Part shown: positions 1 through 8,907 of the stretch, in pieces
How the letters are laid out: each line of letters begins with the position of its first letter
How positions within the stretch are numbered: position 1 is the first letter of the stretch
The notes under the pieces: model-generated
Seen by the model: only the letters and a program-made list of their open reading frames with translations
What the model was told of the DNA's origin: nothing
The model's database searches: none
Program-made: the position numbers and the translations under genes
Assembly: GCA_016707485.1 (NCBI GenBank)
Contig: JADJHN010000002.1
Location: 620,001-684,000, forward strand
Direction of reading: 5' to 3'
From: Lysobacterales bacterium
GTDB taxonomy: Bacteria > Pseudomonadota > Gammaproteobacteria > Xanthomonadales > Rhodanobacteraceae
Length of the DNA stretch: 64,000 nt

Positions 1-646
1 TTTCGCCAACGCCGCGCTCCCACACGCGCAGGGCGACTGCCGAACGCGAAAGGATCTGCGCGAAACCGACGTTGCAACCTTGCGCAAATTCCCTGGCCTG
101 CTCAACCTGCGGGCCGAGCATGTCGACTTCGGCACGTTCGACGTCGCCGACTTCGATCAGCGCATGCGGATTACCCATCGACACCGCGCCCACCTCGATC
201 GTGCAACCCGCCACCCCGATGCGATAGCGATCGCGCTCCGCCGTTGCCGCAAACGGCACGTCGGCCGGGGCGAAGCGCGGCTCACCCATGTCCACGCGCA
301 CGCGTGCATCGGCGAGCACTTCCACGCGCACCGGCCCGGATGGACTCATCAAGCGCACCAGGCCAGGTTCGAGACTGCCATCGCGGGCCAGCCAGGCAGC
401 CACGCAGCGCACGCCGTTGCCACACTGGCCCGAGGACGAACCATCGCGGTTCCAGATGCCATAGCGAAACACGCAATCGGCCGTTTCATCCCGCTCGATG
501 GTCAGCAACTGGTCGAAGCCGACGCCAAGGTGTCGATCACCCATCTTGCGGATCTGCGCCGCATCCAGCGTGCACGCATGCTGGCGGCAATCAAGCACGA
601 CAAAATCATTGCCTATGCCATGCATCTTGCTGAAGGCCAGGGCCAT
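1..646 (-). CDS. dapF: Diaminopimelate epimerase (3' end outside window)
   Basis: The enzyme interconverts LL- and meso-diaminopimelate in cytoplasmic lysine and peptidoglycan synthesis. The translated start (MALAFSKMHGIGNDFVVLD) carries the family's N-terminal signature with GNDF. About residues 68-80 hold the first catalytic-Cys segment (SSGQCGNGVRC), and a GNPH motif follows. The gene runs off the left edge, so the second catalytic Cys region is not visible. The ATG at 644-646 is chosen because it gives the usual N-terminus and lies 13 bases after the lptM stop, consistent with an lptM-dapF operon. This order is common in gammaproteobacteria. Confidence 0.95.
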   Translation of the reverse strand, partial: MALAFSKMHGIGNDFVVLDCRQHACTLDAAQIRKMGDRHLGVGFDQLLTIERDETADCVFRYGIWNRDGSSSGQCGNGVRCVAAWLARDGSLEPGLVRLMSPSGPVRVEVLADARVRVDMGEPRFAPADVPFAATAERDRYRIGVAGCTIEVGAVSMGNPHALIEVGDVERAEVDMLGPQVEQAREFAQGCNVGFAQILSRSAVALRVWERGVGE

Positions 647-659
647 CGTCTGCGCGGCC

Positions 660-791
660 TCAGCCTTGCGCGGCAACGGCCGGCTTGTCCGCGGGCGTTG
701 CCGATGGCTTGAGCAGGTCGCCCTTGTTGCCGCAGGCGGCGAGCAGGAGCAGGGCGGCAAGGACAGCCAGCGATCGGGTCATGCGCAACAT
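660..791 (-). CDS. lptM: LptM-type small lipoprotein (YifL family)
   Basis: This 43-residue ORF has a hydrophobic signal followed by a lipobox ending in the lipidation Cys at residue 20 (LLLAAC-GNKGDLLKP). The CGNKGDL(Y/L)LP-like motif just after the Cys is the hallmark of the LptM/YifL family, which in E. coli assists maturation of the LptD LPS translocon at the outer membrane. It lies directly upstream of dapF, its usual genomic place. A second in-frame ATG at 780-782 would shorten the signal by three residues. The C-terminal tail is short and rich in Ala/Pro/Lys. Length and lipobox are seen directly; the LPS-assembly role is from the family. Confidence 0.88.
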   Translation of the reverse strand: MLRMTRSLAVLAALLLLAACGNKGDLLKPSATPADKPAVAAQG

Positions 792-911
792 GCGTGGATC
801 TCGTCAATGCGGGAATGGCGACGAGTATAGCGCCGCCGGGCGCAGCATCCGCTGCACAATCCGCGCCGACGGTCGCTGCAGAATCCGCGGCGAACCGGGT
901 ATGCTCGGGGC

Positions 912-1589
912 ATGCCGCTGACACCGATCCTGATCGCCCTCTACGTGTTCGCCGGATTCTGCGCGCTGTTTGCCTTGATCAGTGCAGCGGGCGCACGTCG
1001 GCGCTGGCGGGAGCGGCACCGCTTCTCGGCTTGCCACCGCAGCTTGTGGACGATGGTATTTCTTCTGCTTGCGCTGCTCGGCGCATTCTCGGCCTCGGCC
1101 CTGCTCGGCTACCGGCGACTGACCACGGAAACCCTGCTCGCCACCTTGCAGGTGCGCCAGCTTGGCCCGCAACGCTTCAATGTGCGCATCGACACTCCCG
1201 ACGGCGCGCACCGCGACGTGGCCATTGCCGGCGATCAATGGCAGCTCGATGCGCGCGTGGTCAAATGGGAAGCGCGCGCGGTCATGTTCGGCGCGCCGGC
1301 GCTGTACCGGCTTGATCGCATCAGTGGCCGCTATGCCGATGCCACCGCGGAAAGCGAGCGGGCGCGCAGCGTGGTCGCGCTCGATGAAGGCAATCCGTTC
1401 GACCTGCTCGATCTCAAACGCCGCTTTCCGCAATGGCTGCCGTGGATCGATGCCGACTATGGCAGTGCCGCGTTCCTGCCCCTGGTCGATGGTGGTGAAT
1501 ACAATGTCAGCCTGGCACCGGCCGGCGGCCTCGTCGCGCGCCCGGCCAATGCCTTGACCGAACGGAAGTTGCGCGAGGCGGGTTGGTAG
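912..1589 (+). CDS. Conserved hypothetical two-TM membrane protein
   Basis: This is a 225-residue protein with two hydrophobic helices, at about residues 4-25 and 46-66, separated by a basic loop (RRRWRERHR). A soluble domain of about 155 residues follows, likely periplasmic. It carries no catalytic motif that I recognise. Similar proteins in the order are sometimes labelled 'cation/multidrug efflux pump', but nothing here resembles a transporter and I would not use that name. It is divergent from lptM-dapF with a 120-bp intergenic space. The start ATG lies immediately after a purine-poor stretch with only a weak ribosome site (CGGGGC). Confidence 0.7.
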   Translation: MPLTPILIALYVFAGFCALFALISAAGARRRWRERHRFSACHRSLWTMVFLLLALLGAFSASALLGYRRLTTETLLATLQVRQLGPQRFNVRIDTPDGAHRDVAIAGDQWQLDARVVKWEARAVMFGAPALYRLDRISGRYADATAESERARSVVALDEGNPFDLLDLKRRFPQWLPWIDADYGSAAFLPLVDGGEYNVSLAPAGGLVARPANALTERKLREAGW

Positions 1590-1673
1590 GGGCGTGACCC
1601 GCGGGCCGATGCCCGGCTAAAATTCATCCCTCGCCGCGCATGCTGCGGCGATCAGGGACAGGGAGCGCGGTGC

Positions 1674-3113
1674 GTGGCGGGCAAAACCGGCAAGGCAGAC
1701 AAGTCTGGAATCTCGATCTGGCGCATCGTCAGCACGCTCTTTTTCCTGGTCATCCTGGTCTTCTGGTGCATCTACCACGCCAACTTCGTCACCGGCCGCT
1801 CGCTGCTGTTGGCCTTCCCGGGCTGGGATGTCTCCTACAAGAGTTGCTGGCCGAATCCGCTTGGCGGCACCTGGGTCAGTGATGTCACCCTGATCCCGCT
1901 GGAGGACGACGACGAGGAAGTCTTCCACTTCGAGCACCTCACGGTCGATGTGCCGATGATGCAGTACTACCGCAGCGGCTTCAGCCGCAAGAAGAGTGCC
2001 TTGCTCAGGGCGATCAAGGACATCCGGCTCGAGTTCAGTGGCGGCCAGGGCGTCATGACGATCCCCTTCACCAGCGAGATGGTGGTGTTCGGCAATGCCA
2101 GCGCTGCGCCATTCGAGGCCGATGGCTGCGCCGAGGATGGTGCCTGGATCAGCAGCGAACTGGCCGACATGGGTCTGTCCACCAAAGGTACCGAACTGAC
2201 CATGTCCTGGCATCGCACCGAGGACCGCCTGATCCGTGAACACTCGATCCATACACCCGGCGCGGGCCGCGTCGACTATCGCGGCGAAGAATTGCTGCAC
2301 GACAACTTTCCATTGTTCAGTCTTGTCGATGGCGGCCGCGGCGAGCTGGTAGCCAGCGAATGGCATGTCAAGGACGAGGGTTTCAGCAAGGCACGCAACA
2401 CCTACTGCGCAAGGAAGGATGGCATCACGCCGGGCGAATTCGTCGATCGTCATATGCAAACGGTGCGGCGCACCCTTGCCGCGCTCGGCCTCGAGCCGAC
2501 GCCAGCCGCGCAGGCGGCGTACCGGCGCCATATCGAGAGCGGTGCACCGCTCGATCTCGTCATCAATTACTCGCCGACGATCAGCGGTGAACGCTATTAC
2601 GACCTCGATATCGGTCGCTGGATCGACTCCATGCACGGCGGTTTCAACGTCGATGGCCGCACCGTGGGCATCGGCATGAAGGCGATCCCGGTGCGCCCGC
2701 TGCCCGACGATGACGAAGCCAGTTCGACATGGAAGCTGCTCGAATCCGAGCGCGCTGCCAGTGCCCGCCTGCTGCAGTCGGCGAGTGGCGAAGCAGCACC
2801 CATCGGGGCGACGCGCAACGCGCAAACGTCGACCATCGCGGGTGCCACGATTCCGCTTGAGGCCGGCGAGGAGTATTTGTTGGCCGATGCCGGCGAAGTC
2901 GTCGAGCGCCCGGCGGTAGTCGAGGATTACGCCAAGCTGTCCACCGAAGTCGGCCAGCGCTTCATGCTCTACACCAAGGGCAAGCCGGCCATGCGCGTGG
3001 AAATTGTCGGCATGGATGAAGGCGTGATCCAGGTGCGCCGCTACCTGCGCAGCGGTTTCCTCGAACAAGGCATCACTCGCGCCGCCTTCGTGCGTGCCGA
3101 ACGCACGCGCTGA
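1674..3113 (+). CDS. Hypothetical protein with N-terminal membrane anchor
   Basis: This is a 479-residue protein. GTG 1674 is used as start because GGGAG lies about 8 bases upstream and the upstream ATG at 1640 is out of frame. A basic N-terminus precedes one hydrophobic segment (about residues 16-36, IVSTLFFLVILVFWCIYHA). The rest is soluble and probably exported to the periplasm, tethered by the anchor. An acidic run (EDDDEE) occurs near residue 80 and a possible low-complexity linker near 360-390. I recognise no family. It is codirectional with the preceding gene (84-bp gap) and may share its transcript. Confidence 0.7.
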   Translation: MAGKTGKADKSGISIWRIVSTLFFLVILVFWCIYHANFVTGRSLLLAFPGWDVSYKSCWPNPLGGTWVSDVTLIPLEDDDEEVFHFEHLTVDVPMMQYYRSGFSRKKSALLRAIKDIRLEFSGGQGVMTIPFTSEMVVFGNASAAPFEADGCAEDGAWISSELADMGLSTKGTELTMSWHRTEDRLIREHSIHTPGAGRVDYRGEELLHDNFPLFSLVDGGRGELVASEWHVKDEGFSKARNTYCARKDGITPGEFVDRHMQTVRRTLAALGLEPTPAAQAAYRRHIESGAPLDLVINYSPTISGERYYDLDIGRWIDSMHGGFNVDGRTVGIGMKAIPVRPLPDDDEASSTWKLLESERAASARLLQSASGEAAPIGATRNAQTSTIAGATIPLEAGEEYLLADAGEVVERPAVVEDYAKLSTEVGQRFMLYTKGKPAMRVEIVGMDEGVIQVRRYLRSGFLEQGITRAAFVRAERTR

Positions 3114-3180
3114 GGCACACGCAACCGGTCAGGCACTCTTCCGGCCGGTGTCGGCAGTGCAACGAGTACGGCATGCGGTG

Positions 3181-3672
3181 TCAAAGGATCTTCTCGTAAC
3201 ACAGCGCCGTCGCGCCGTCTTCGTAAAAGCCCGGGCGGCTGGCAAACCTGCGGTAACCGCGGCGCTGGTACAGGCGTTGCGCGGCCACGTTGTCGCTGCG
3301 CACCTCAAGGCGCAGGTGCGTGCAGCCACGCTCACGCGCGTCATTTTCGCAGGCATCGAGCAGCGCCTCGCCAATGCCGCGCCCGCGCAGTGCGGCGGCA
3401 ACCGCCAGCGAGTAGAGCCGCGCCCGCGTACTGCCCTTGCGCAGGAACACCACCGCCGCCGCGCACAGCTGCGCGCTGGATTCGACGACGAGGATGCTGG
3501 CACGTGTGCCGCGCAGATGATGCCGCCATTGCCGCGCACTGAGGCGATCGCTGGCGAAGCTCGTGTTTTCAAGATCGATCAAGGCGCCAAGGTCGCCCGG
3601 CACGGCGCGGCGTACCTGCAGGGCAGCAGCGGGTTTGTCGATGCCTTGGCCTGGCCGGGTCGGGATCTCCAT
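3181..3672 (-). CDS. GNAT-family N-acetyltransferase (RimI-like)
   Basis: This 163-residue GNAT protein probably transfers an acetyl group from acetyl-CoA to an amine. The acetyl-CoA loop is seen as AALRGRGIGEALL near residues 95-107 (Q/RxxGxG/A pattern), followed by the C-terminal NVAAQRLYQRRGY motif typical of RimI-like enzymes. ATG 3672 (MEIPTR) is preferred over the TTG two codons upstream. It diverges from the RimK-like ATP-grasp gene at 3902. GNAT and RLAN-type ATP-grasp genes are recurrent neighbours in predicted peptide-amidoligase loci. In many genomes the GNAT partner is fused to a C39 peptidase, and that domain is absent here. Confidence 0.82.
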   Translation of the reverse strand: MEIPTRPGQGIDKPAAALQVRRAVPGDLGALIDLENTSFASDRLSARQWRHHLRGTRASILVVESSAQLCAAAVVFLRKGSTRARLYSLAVAAALRGRGIGEALLDACENDARERGCTHLRLEVRSDNVAAQRLYQRRGYRRFASRPGFYEDGATALCYEKIL

Positions 3673-3901
3673 CCGCAAAGTCTAGCGTGTTGCCCTGGCG
3701 CCGGGATTTCAGCTGCGGCGCAGGCTGGATCGGCAGGCGGCGGCTGGAACTGAATGCAACACATCGGTGACAACCGCTTCGGCACCTGTGGCGTACGGCG
3801 CTATGGCAAACTTCGCGCCTTGACGCCAGGCAAGGGTTCGCATCGCCGCAACGCGATCCGGAATGTGTCGACGGCGACCCTCCTGTCAATGGTCAGAGCC
3901 C

Positions 3902-5386
3902 ATGAGTCGCCTCATCATCGTCGTCGAGAAAGCCTCCGATTGGGGCTCCTACTACCCTTCCGACAACGTCGTTTCCGCGCAGGATTACCTCAGGCAGTCG
4001 CTCAACGAGGATGACGAGCGCACCCAGGTCATCAATCTCTGCCGCAGCTACAAGTATCTCGGCACCGGTTACTACGTTTCCCTGCTCGCCGAAGCGCGCG
4101 GTCACAAGGTGATCCCCTCGGTACGCACGATCAACGACCTGCGCCGGCGCTCGCTGTACGGCCTGGACATCGAGGACCTGAGCAGCCGTCTCGGCAAGTT
4201 TCTGCCGGCCGGTGGCCGCGACACCACGGATTTCGGCATCCTCGTCTATTTCGGCGAAACCTCATACCCGGCACTGGAGGATCTGGCGCGCCAGGTCTTC
4301 GAGGCATTTCCGAGCCCGATCCTGCGCATCGAGTTCGAGCGTGATCGCGTCTGGCAGATCAGCGCAATCAAGCCGACCGGCCTGCACTCGCTGTCCGACG
4401 AGCAGGAAGACGCCTTTGCGCAGACCCTCGACCGCTTTTCGCGCAAGCTCTGGCGCAAGCCGCGCGCACGCCGCAAGTACCGTTTCGACCTGGCCATGCT
4501 GGTCGATCCGAACGAGGCCATGCCGCCATCGAACAAGAAGGCGCTCAAGCATTTCATCGAGGCCGGCAGCGAACTCGGCATCGAAGTCGATCCGATCGGC
4601 CGCAACGACTACCAGCGCCTGGCCGAATACGACGGCCTGTTCATCCGCGAAACCACCGCGCTGGACAATCACACCTATCGCTTCGCCAACCGCGCCGAGA
4701 AGGAAGATATGGTCGTTGTCGACGATCCCGAGTCGATCCTCAAGTGCACCAACAAGATCTACATGCACGATCTCATGCTCTCGCGAAAGCTGCCGATCCC
4801 GCGCACCGAAATCCTCTACAAGGATGATGCGAAGAATCTCGACGAGAGTGCCGAACGCCTCGGCTTTCCGCTGGTGCTGAAGATTCCGGACGGCTCGTTT
4901 TCGCGCGGCATCGTCAAGGTGGAGAGTGCCGACAAGCTGAAGGCGGCCGCCGATGCACTGTTCCAGCACACCGCCCTGGTGCTTGCCCAGGAGTTCATGT
5001 TCACCGAGTTCGACTGGCGCATCGGCGTGTTCAATCGCGAGCCGCTGTATGCCTGCAAGTACTACATGTCGCGAGGCCATTGGCAGATCTACAACCACGC
5101 TGCCAAGGGCACGACGAAATCCGGCGGTTTCGAAACCTTGCCGATCCGCGAGGCACCTGCGGATGTGGTCAAGCTGGCGCTGAAGGCCACTGCGGCCATT
5201 GGTGACGGCCTGTACGGCGTCGATATCAAGAAGGACGGTGCCCGCCTGGCGATGATCGAGGTCAACGACAATCCCTCGATCGATGCCGGCGTGGAGGACG
5301 CCTACCTGGGTGCCGATCTTTACCGGCGCATCATGGCCGAGTTCCTGCGCCGCATGGAGCGCAAGCGACTCGGCACGCGCGGCTGA
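3902..5386 (+). CDS. RimK-like ATP-grasp amidoligase with RLAN N-terminal domain
   Basis: This is a 494-residue cytoplasmic enzyme. Residues 1 to about 200 match the RLAN domain found N-terminal to certain RimK-like ATP-grasp proteins (start MSRLIIVVEKASDW). The C-terminal half is ATP-grasp: KIPDGSFSRGIVKV, QEFMFTEFDWRIGV and the metal-binding EVNDNPS near the end. These enzymes ligate amino acids through an acyl-phosphate; RLAN-containing members have been predicted to make peptide-like metabolites or tag proteins. ATG 3902 is used rather than an upstream TTG/ATG because family members begin at MSRL. It is divergent from the GNAT gene, which could acetylate the product. The substrate cannot be read from sequence. 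Confidence 0.85.
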   Translation: MSRLIIVVEKASDWGSYYPSDNVVSAQDYLRQSLNEDDERTQVINLCRSYKYLGTGYYVSLLAEARGHKVIPSVRTINDLRRRSLYGLDIEDLSSRLGKFLPAGGRDTTDFGILVYFGETSYPALEDLARQVFEAFPSPILRIEFERDRVWQISAIKPTGLHSLSDEQEDAFAQTLDRFSRKLWRKPRARRKYRFDLAMLVDPNEAMPPSNKKALKHFIEAGSELGIEVDPIGRNDYQRLAEYDGLFIRETTALDNHTYRFANRAEKEDMVVVDDPESILKCTNKIYMHDLMLSRKLPIPRTEILYKDDAKNLDESAERLGFPLVLKIPDGSFSRGIVKVESADKLKAAADALFQHTALVLAQEFMFTEFDWRIGVFNREPLYACKYYMSRGHWQIYNHAAKGTTKSGGFETLPIREAPADVVKLALKATAAIGDGLYGVDIKKDGARLAMIEVNDNPSIDAGVEDAYLGADLYRRIMAEFLRRMERKRLGTRG

Positions 5387-5667
5387 GCGCGGCGCCAGCG
5401 CGGCGCCTTGTGCAACATCGTGGCCAGCTGGCTTTTGCAGTGCCCGCGCGCCAGCCAGAGCAGGTTGATCAGCGGCGCACCAAGCAGCCAGAACGGCACG
5501 CTCATGCCAGCCGTGCCACCGCCGCGCAAGGCCGGGAACAACAGGATGGCGAGGAAACCGCCAACGGCCCAGGCGAGCAACCAGGCAGGCACCCGTGGCG
5601 CAGCGGCGCGGTCATTGCCGCAGCGCCGGGCGGAGACGGCAGACAGGGTGAACGGGGCAAGCAACAT
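5320..5667 (-). CDS. Small membrane protein, hypothetical
   Basis: This is a 115-residue ORF beginning MLLAPFTLSAVSARR at an ATG preceded by a good ribosome site (GGAGA, about 6 bases upstream). It has one clear hydrophobic segment (about residues 30-47, LLAWAVGGFLAILLFPAL) and a second (PFWLLGAPLINLLWLA, about 58-73), then a basic tail. The last 67 bases overlap the 3' end of the RimK-like gene tail to tail. Hydrophobicity and the ribosome site argue that it is real; I know no function. Confidence 0.55.
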   Translation of the reverse strand: MLLAPFTLSAVSARRCGNDRAAAPRVPAWLLAWAVGGFLAILLFPALRGGGTAGMSVPFWLLGAPLINLLWLARGHCKSQLATMLHKAPRWRRAQPRVPSRLRSMRRRNSAMMRR

Positions 5668-5790
5668 GGTGATTCTCCGGTGGTTTTGGCGACCCTGCGC
5701 GGTAGCGGTCTCAGCGACTGAGAAGGCAGCGGCCAGGCCTCGGTTCCGGCGGCGCATGCGATACTCGCGAGGCCTTTGACGGAGTGCTGC

Positions 5791-7582
5791 GTGGAATCAA
5801 ACGGCTTCATGCAATACGCCCTGATCCTGCTGCTGGCAGCGGTGATTGCCGTGCCGCTGGCCAAGCGTTCGCGGCTCGGTGCCGTACTCGGTTATCTCGG
5901 CGCCGGTGCGCTGATCGGACCGTCGCTATTGAACCTGGTCGGCAACGCCGAGGAGATCGCGCACATCTCCGAGCTCGGCGTGATCCTCATGCTGTTCGTC
6001 ATCGGACTCGAGCTGTCGCCACAGCGACTCTGGGTCATGCGTCGTCAGGTGTTCGGCTTCGGCAGCATCCAGATGCTGACCAGCGCGCTGGCCATCGGTG
6101 CCGTCTGCATGGCACTCGGGCTTGGCTGGAAAGTCGCCCTCGTCATTGGCCTCGCGCTGGCGCTGTCGTCGACCGCGATCGGCCTGCAGATCCTCACCGA
6201 GCGCAAGGAACTGCAAAGCCCGCATGGCCGCCTCGCCTTCGCCATCCTGCTGTTCCAGGATGTCGCCGCGATCCCGATCCTCGCCCTCGTGCCGCTGCCT
6301 GCCATTGCCCCGGCCAGCACCGGCACGACACCCGATTTTCTCGGCTTCCTTCGCGTGGTGCTGACCATCGCCGTGGTCGTAATCGGCGGTCGCCTGCTGA
6401 TGCGCCCGCTGTTTCGCGTCGCCGCGCGCACGCAGATCCCCGAAGTGTTCACCGCAAGCACCTTGCTGGTCGTGCTCGGCACCGCCTGGTTTGTGCAGAT
6501 GGGTGGCATCTCGATGTCGCTGGGCGCCTTCCTCGCTGGCGTCCTCCTCGCCGATTCCGAATACCGCCACGAAATCGAAGCCCGCGTCGATCCGTTCAAG
6601 GGACTCCTGCTTGGCCTGTTCTTCATCAGCGTCGGCATGAGCGCAAACATCCGCCTCGCCGCCGGCGAACCGCTGCTGATCGCCTCGATCCTGCTCGGCC
6701 TGCTGGCCATCAAGTGCCTTATCCTGCTCGCCATCGGTCGGCTGGCGCGGATCCGCGTTGACAGCTCGCTCATGCTCGCCGGGGTGCTTGCCCAGGGCGG
6801 CGAATTCGCTTTCGTGATCTTCAGCCTGGCCATGCAGAACAATCTGCTCGACCGCCACCTTCGCGACGTGTTGATTGTCGCCATAACCCTGTCGATGGCG
6901 CTGACGCCGGTGCTGATGGCCCTGTTCTCACGGCTTGTGCCAAAGGCAACGAGTACGGCGCCGGTTTACGACCCCATCGACGAGGAAGACATTCCCCGCG
7001 TCATCATCGTCGGCTTCGGCCGCTTCGGCCAGATCATTGCGCGCGTCCTGCGTGCCAACAAGATCCGCTTCACCGCGATTGAAAGTTCGATCGAGCAAGT
7101 CGAGGCATCGCGCCGCTTCGGCAACAAGATCTACTATGGAGATCGAACGCGCAGCGAGTTGCTTCGTGCAGCCCATGTGGACAAGGTTGAGTTGTTGGTT
7201 GTTGCTACTGACGACCCGGAAGCGAATATCCGCACCGTGCGCCTTGTGCGGCGCATGTACCCGGATCTCAAGGTCTATGCGCGCGCGCAATCGCCAGCAT
7301 GCCTATCGGCTGATGGATCTTGGTGCGCATGTCGTGCGCGAAACCTTCCATTCCAGCCTGGTGCTGGCCGAGCAGGCGCTGACCGACCTCGGGCTGGGCG
7401 CGGAGCTCGCCGCGCAACGCGTTGCCCGCTTCCGCCAGTTCGATGAAAGATTGCTCGCTGAACAGCAACTGTTCTACGACGACGAGGCGGCAATCATGCA
7501 GAACGCACGCGAAGCGCAACGCGACCTTGACCGCCTGTTCGAGGCCGATATCGCCGCCGAGAAAAGCGTGGGGGGGCAATGA
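5791..7582 (+). CDS. Kef-type monovalent cation:proton antiporter (frameshifted near 3' end)
   Basis: This CPA2-family antiporter resembles KefB/KefC, which exchange K+ for H+ across the inner membrane. GTG 5791 with GGAG 6 bases upstream aligns residue for residue with the E. coli KefB N-terminus. The membrane domain spans about residues 1-380 (12 or so helices, including FVIGLELSP). The cytosolic RCK/TrkA-N domain starts at VGFGRFGQ near 405. At 7279-7288 a run of five GC repeats breaks the frame. The upstream frame reads on to an aberrant stop at 7446, while the family-like sequence NRQHAYRLMDLGAHV resumes in another frame and ends at 7582. Two added bases (six GC repeats) would restore about 597 residues, close to KefB's 601. 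The natural stop overlaps the next start by four bases. Confidence 0.82.
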
Positions 7583-8907
7583 GTCCGCGTCGCGGTTTTG
7601 CCCTCGCCGAAACCGACTTGCGCAGCTTCGATCGCAGCGAGGCGGCACATTGCCATGTGCAGAGACCCGATCGCTATCGCCTGCTCGAGGCGCTGCCGGC
7701 CGACGTCCAGCGCATGAGCCGTGGCAGCGGGGTTTCCTATGTGGGTGCGAGTTTTGCCAGCGACTGCGTGGTGCAGGATCTGGCCGCGTTCGACCGTCTC
7801 CTCGATTTCGACGGCGAACGCGGCTTGCTGAGCGTCGAAGCCGGCGCGCGCATCGGTGACGTGGCGCGCTTCGCCCTGGCCCAGGGCTGGTTGTTGCCGG
7901 TCGTCCCCGGCCATCCGCGCGCCAGCATCGGCGGTTGCATCGCTGCCGATGTGCATGGCAAGAACCCGGCCCGCGATGGCACCTTCCGCGCCCATGTCGA
8001 GGCCATCGAGGTGTTCGATCCGCACAGCGGTTGGCTGCACCTCGACCGCAATCGCAACGCCGAACGCTTCCATGCCTGCTTCGCCGGTTTCGGCATTCCC
8101 GGCCTGATCAGCAAGGCAACCCTGCGCCTGGTTCCCGCACCCGGTGGCTATTCCCTGCGCGGCGTGGCGGTGGCCGGCCTTGTCGAAGCGCGCGAAGTGT
8201 TGCTTGCGCATGCCGGCGCGCCCTTGCTGTATGGCTGGCACGATGGCCGCGCCGATCGATTCGGCCGCGGCGTGATCCGCTTCGGTCTCGAATCGAAGGA
8301 ACCTGTCGCAACCCCGACACGTCGCCCCGGCGATCTGCCGGCGACCGTCAAGCCATGGCCGGTGTGCGCATGGAACCGCAGCGGGATTGCCGCGATGAAC
8401 CGCCTGATCGCGCATCGACATGGTCCCGGGCAGATGCATGTCGCCGTCGAGCAGGCCATGTTCCCGCTGAATGAGGCCCGCACCTACTTCGCTGGCTTCG
8501 GTGCAGAGGGTTTCATGGAGGCGCAATGGCTGCTGCCGCATGCCGGCTATGCCGAATTTGTCGGCAGCCTGGCAGGCGAAGTCGCGCGCCAGCGACCGCG
8601 CATCAGCCTGATTGCCAGCAAGTTGTTTGACGGCCAGGCGCAGGGTTTCAGTTTCGACGGCAAGGGCATTGCCCTGGCCATCCAGTTGCCGCAACCGAAG
8701 GCACGCGTGCAGGCAGCCTTCATCGCCGCGCTGACCGAACTGGCCCTGCTGCATGGCGGGCGACCAAACCTGATCAAGGATTCCAGCCTGCAGGCCGAAG
8801 CGGCGCAACGCGGCATTGCCGAATTCGCCGCCTGTCGCACGCGGTTGCGTGCCTTTGATCCTCAGCAGCTGCACGCGTCGATGCTGACGCGGAGGCTGGG
8901 CCTGTGA
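7579..8907 (+). CDS. DprE1-like FAD-dependent oxidoreductase
   Basis: This 442-residue protein has an N-terminal FAD_binding_4 (vanillyl-alcohol-oxidase type) fold. The hallmark stretch GHPRASIGGCIAADVHGKN at about residues 112-130 matches the DprE1 motif GGAIA-DIHGKN. DprE1 oxidises decaprenyl-phosphoryl-ribose at C2' in mycobacterial arabinan synthesis. Homologues outside actinobacteria are thought to epimerise polyprenyl-linked sugars. The ATG overlaps the Kef gene stop (ATGA), and its own stop overlaps the following SDR start (GTGA), so all three are translationally coupled. No mycobacterial-style arabinosyltransferases are visible in the window, so the sugar substrate is unknown. Confidence 0.8.
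   Translation: MSPRRGFALAETDLRSFDRSEAAHCHVQRPDRYRLLEALPADVQRMSRGSGVSYVGASFASDCVVQDLAAFDRLLDFDGERGLLSVEAGARIGDVARFALAQGWLLPVVPGHPRASIGGCIAADVHGKNPARDGTFRAHVEAIEVFDPHSGWLHLDRNRNAERFHACFAGFGIPGLISKATLRLVPAPGGYSLRGVAVAGLVEAREVLLAHAGAPLLYGWHDGRADRFGRGVIRFGLESKEPVATPTRRPGDLPATVKPWPVCAWNRSGIAAMNRLIAHRHGPGQMHVAVEQAMFPLNEARTYFAGFGAEGFMEAQWLLPHAGYAEFVGSLAGEVARQRPRISLIASKLFDGQAQGFSFDGKGIALAIQLPQPKARVQAAFIAALTELALLHGGRPNLIKDSSLQAEAAQRGIAEFAACRTRLRAFDPQQLHASMLTRRLGL

Noticed and set aside
1617..3068. 483-codon minus-strand open frame opposite the hypothetical gene at 1674
   Set aside because: It is a GC-rich antisense shadow: low-complexity, His/Arg/Asp-rich translation with no motif, while the plus strand has a ribosome site and a normal membrane anchor.
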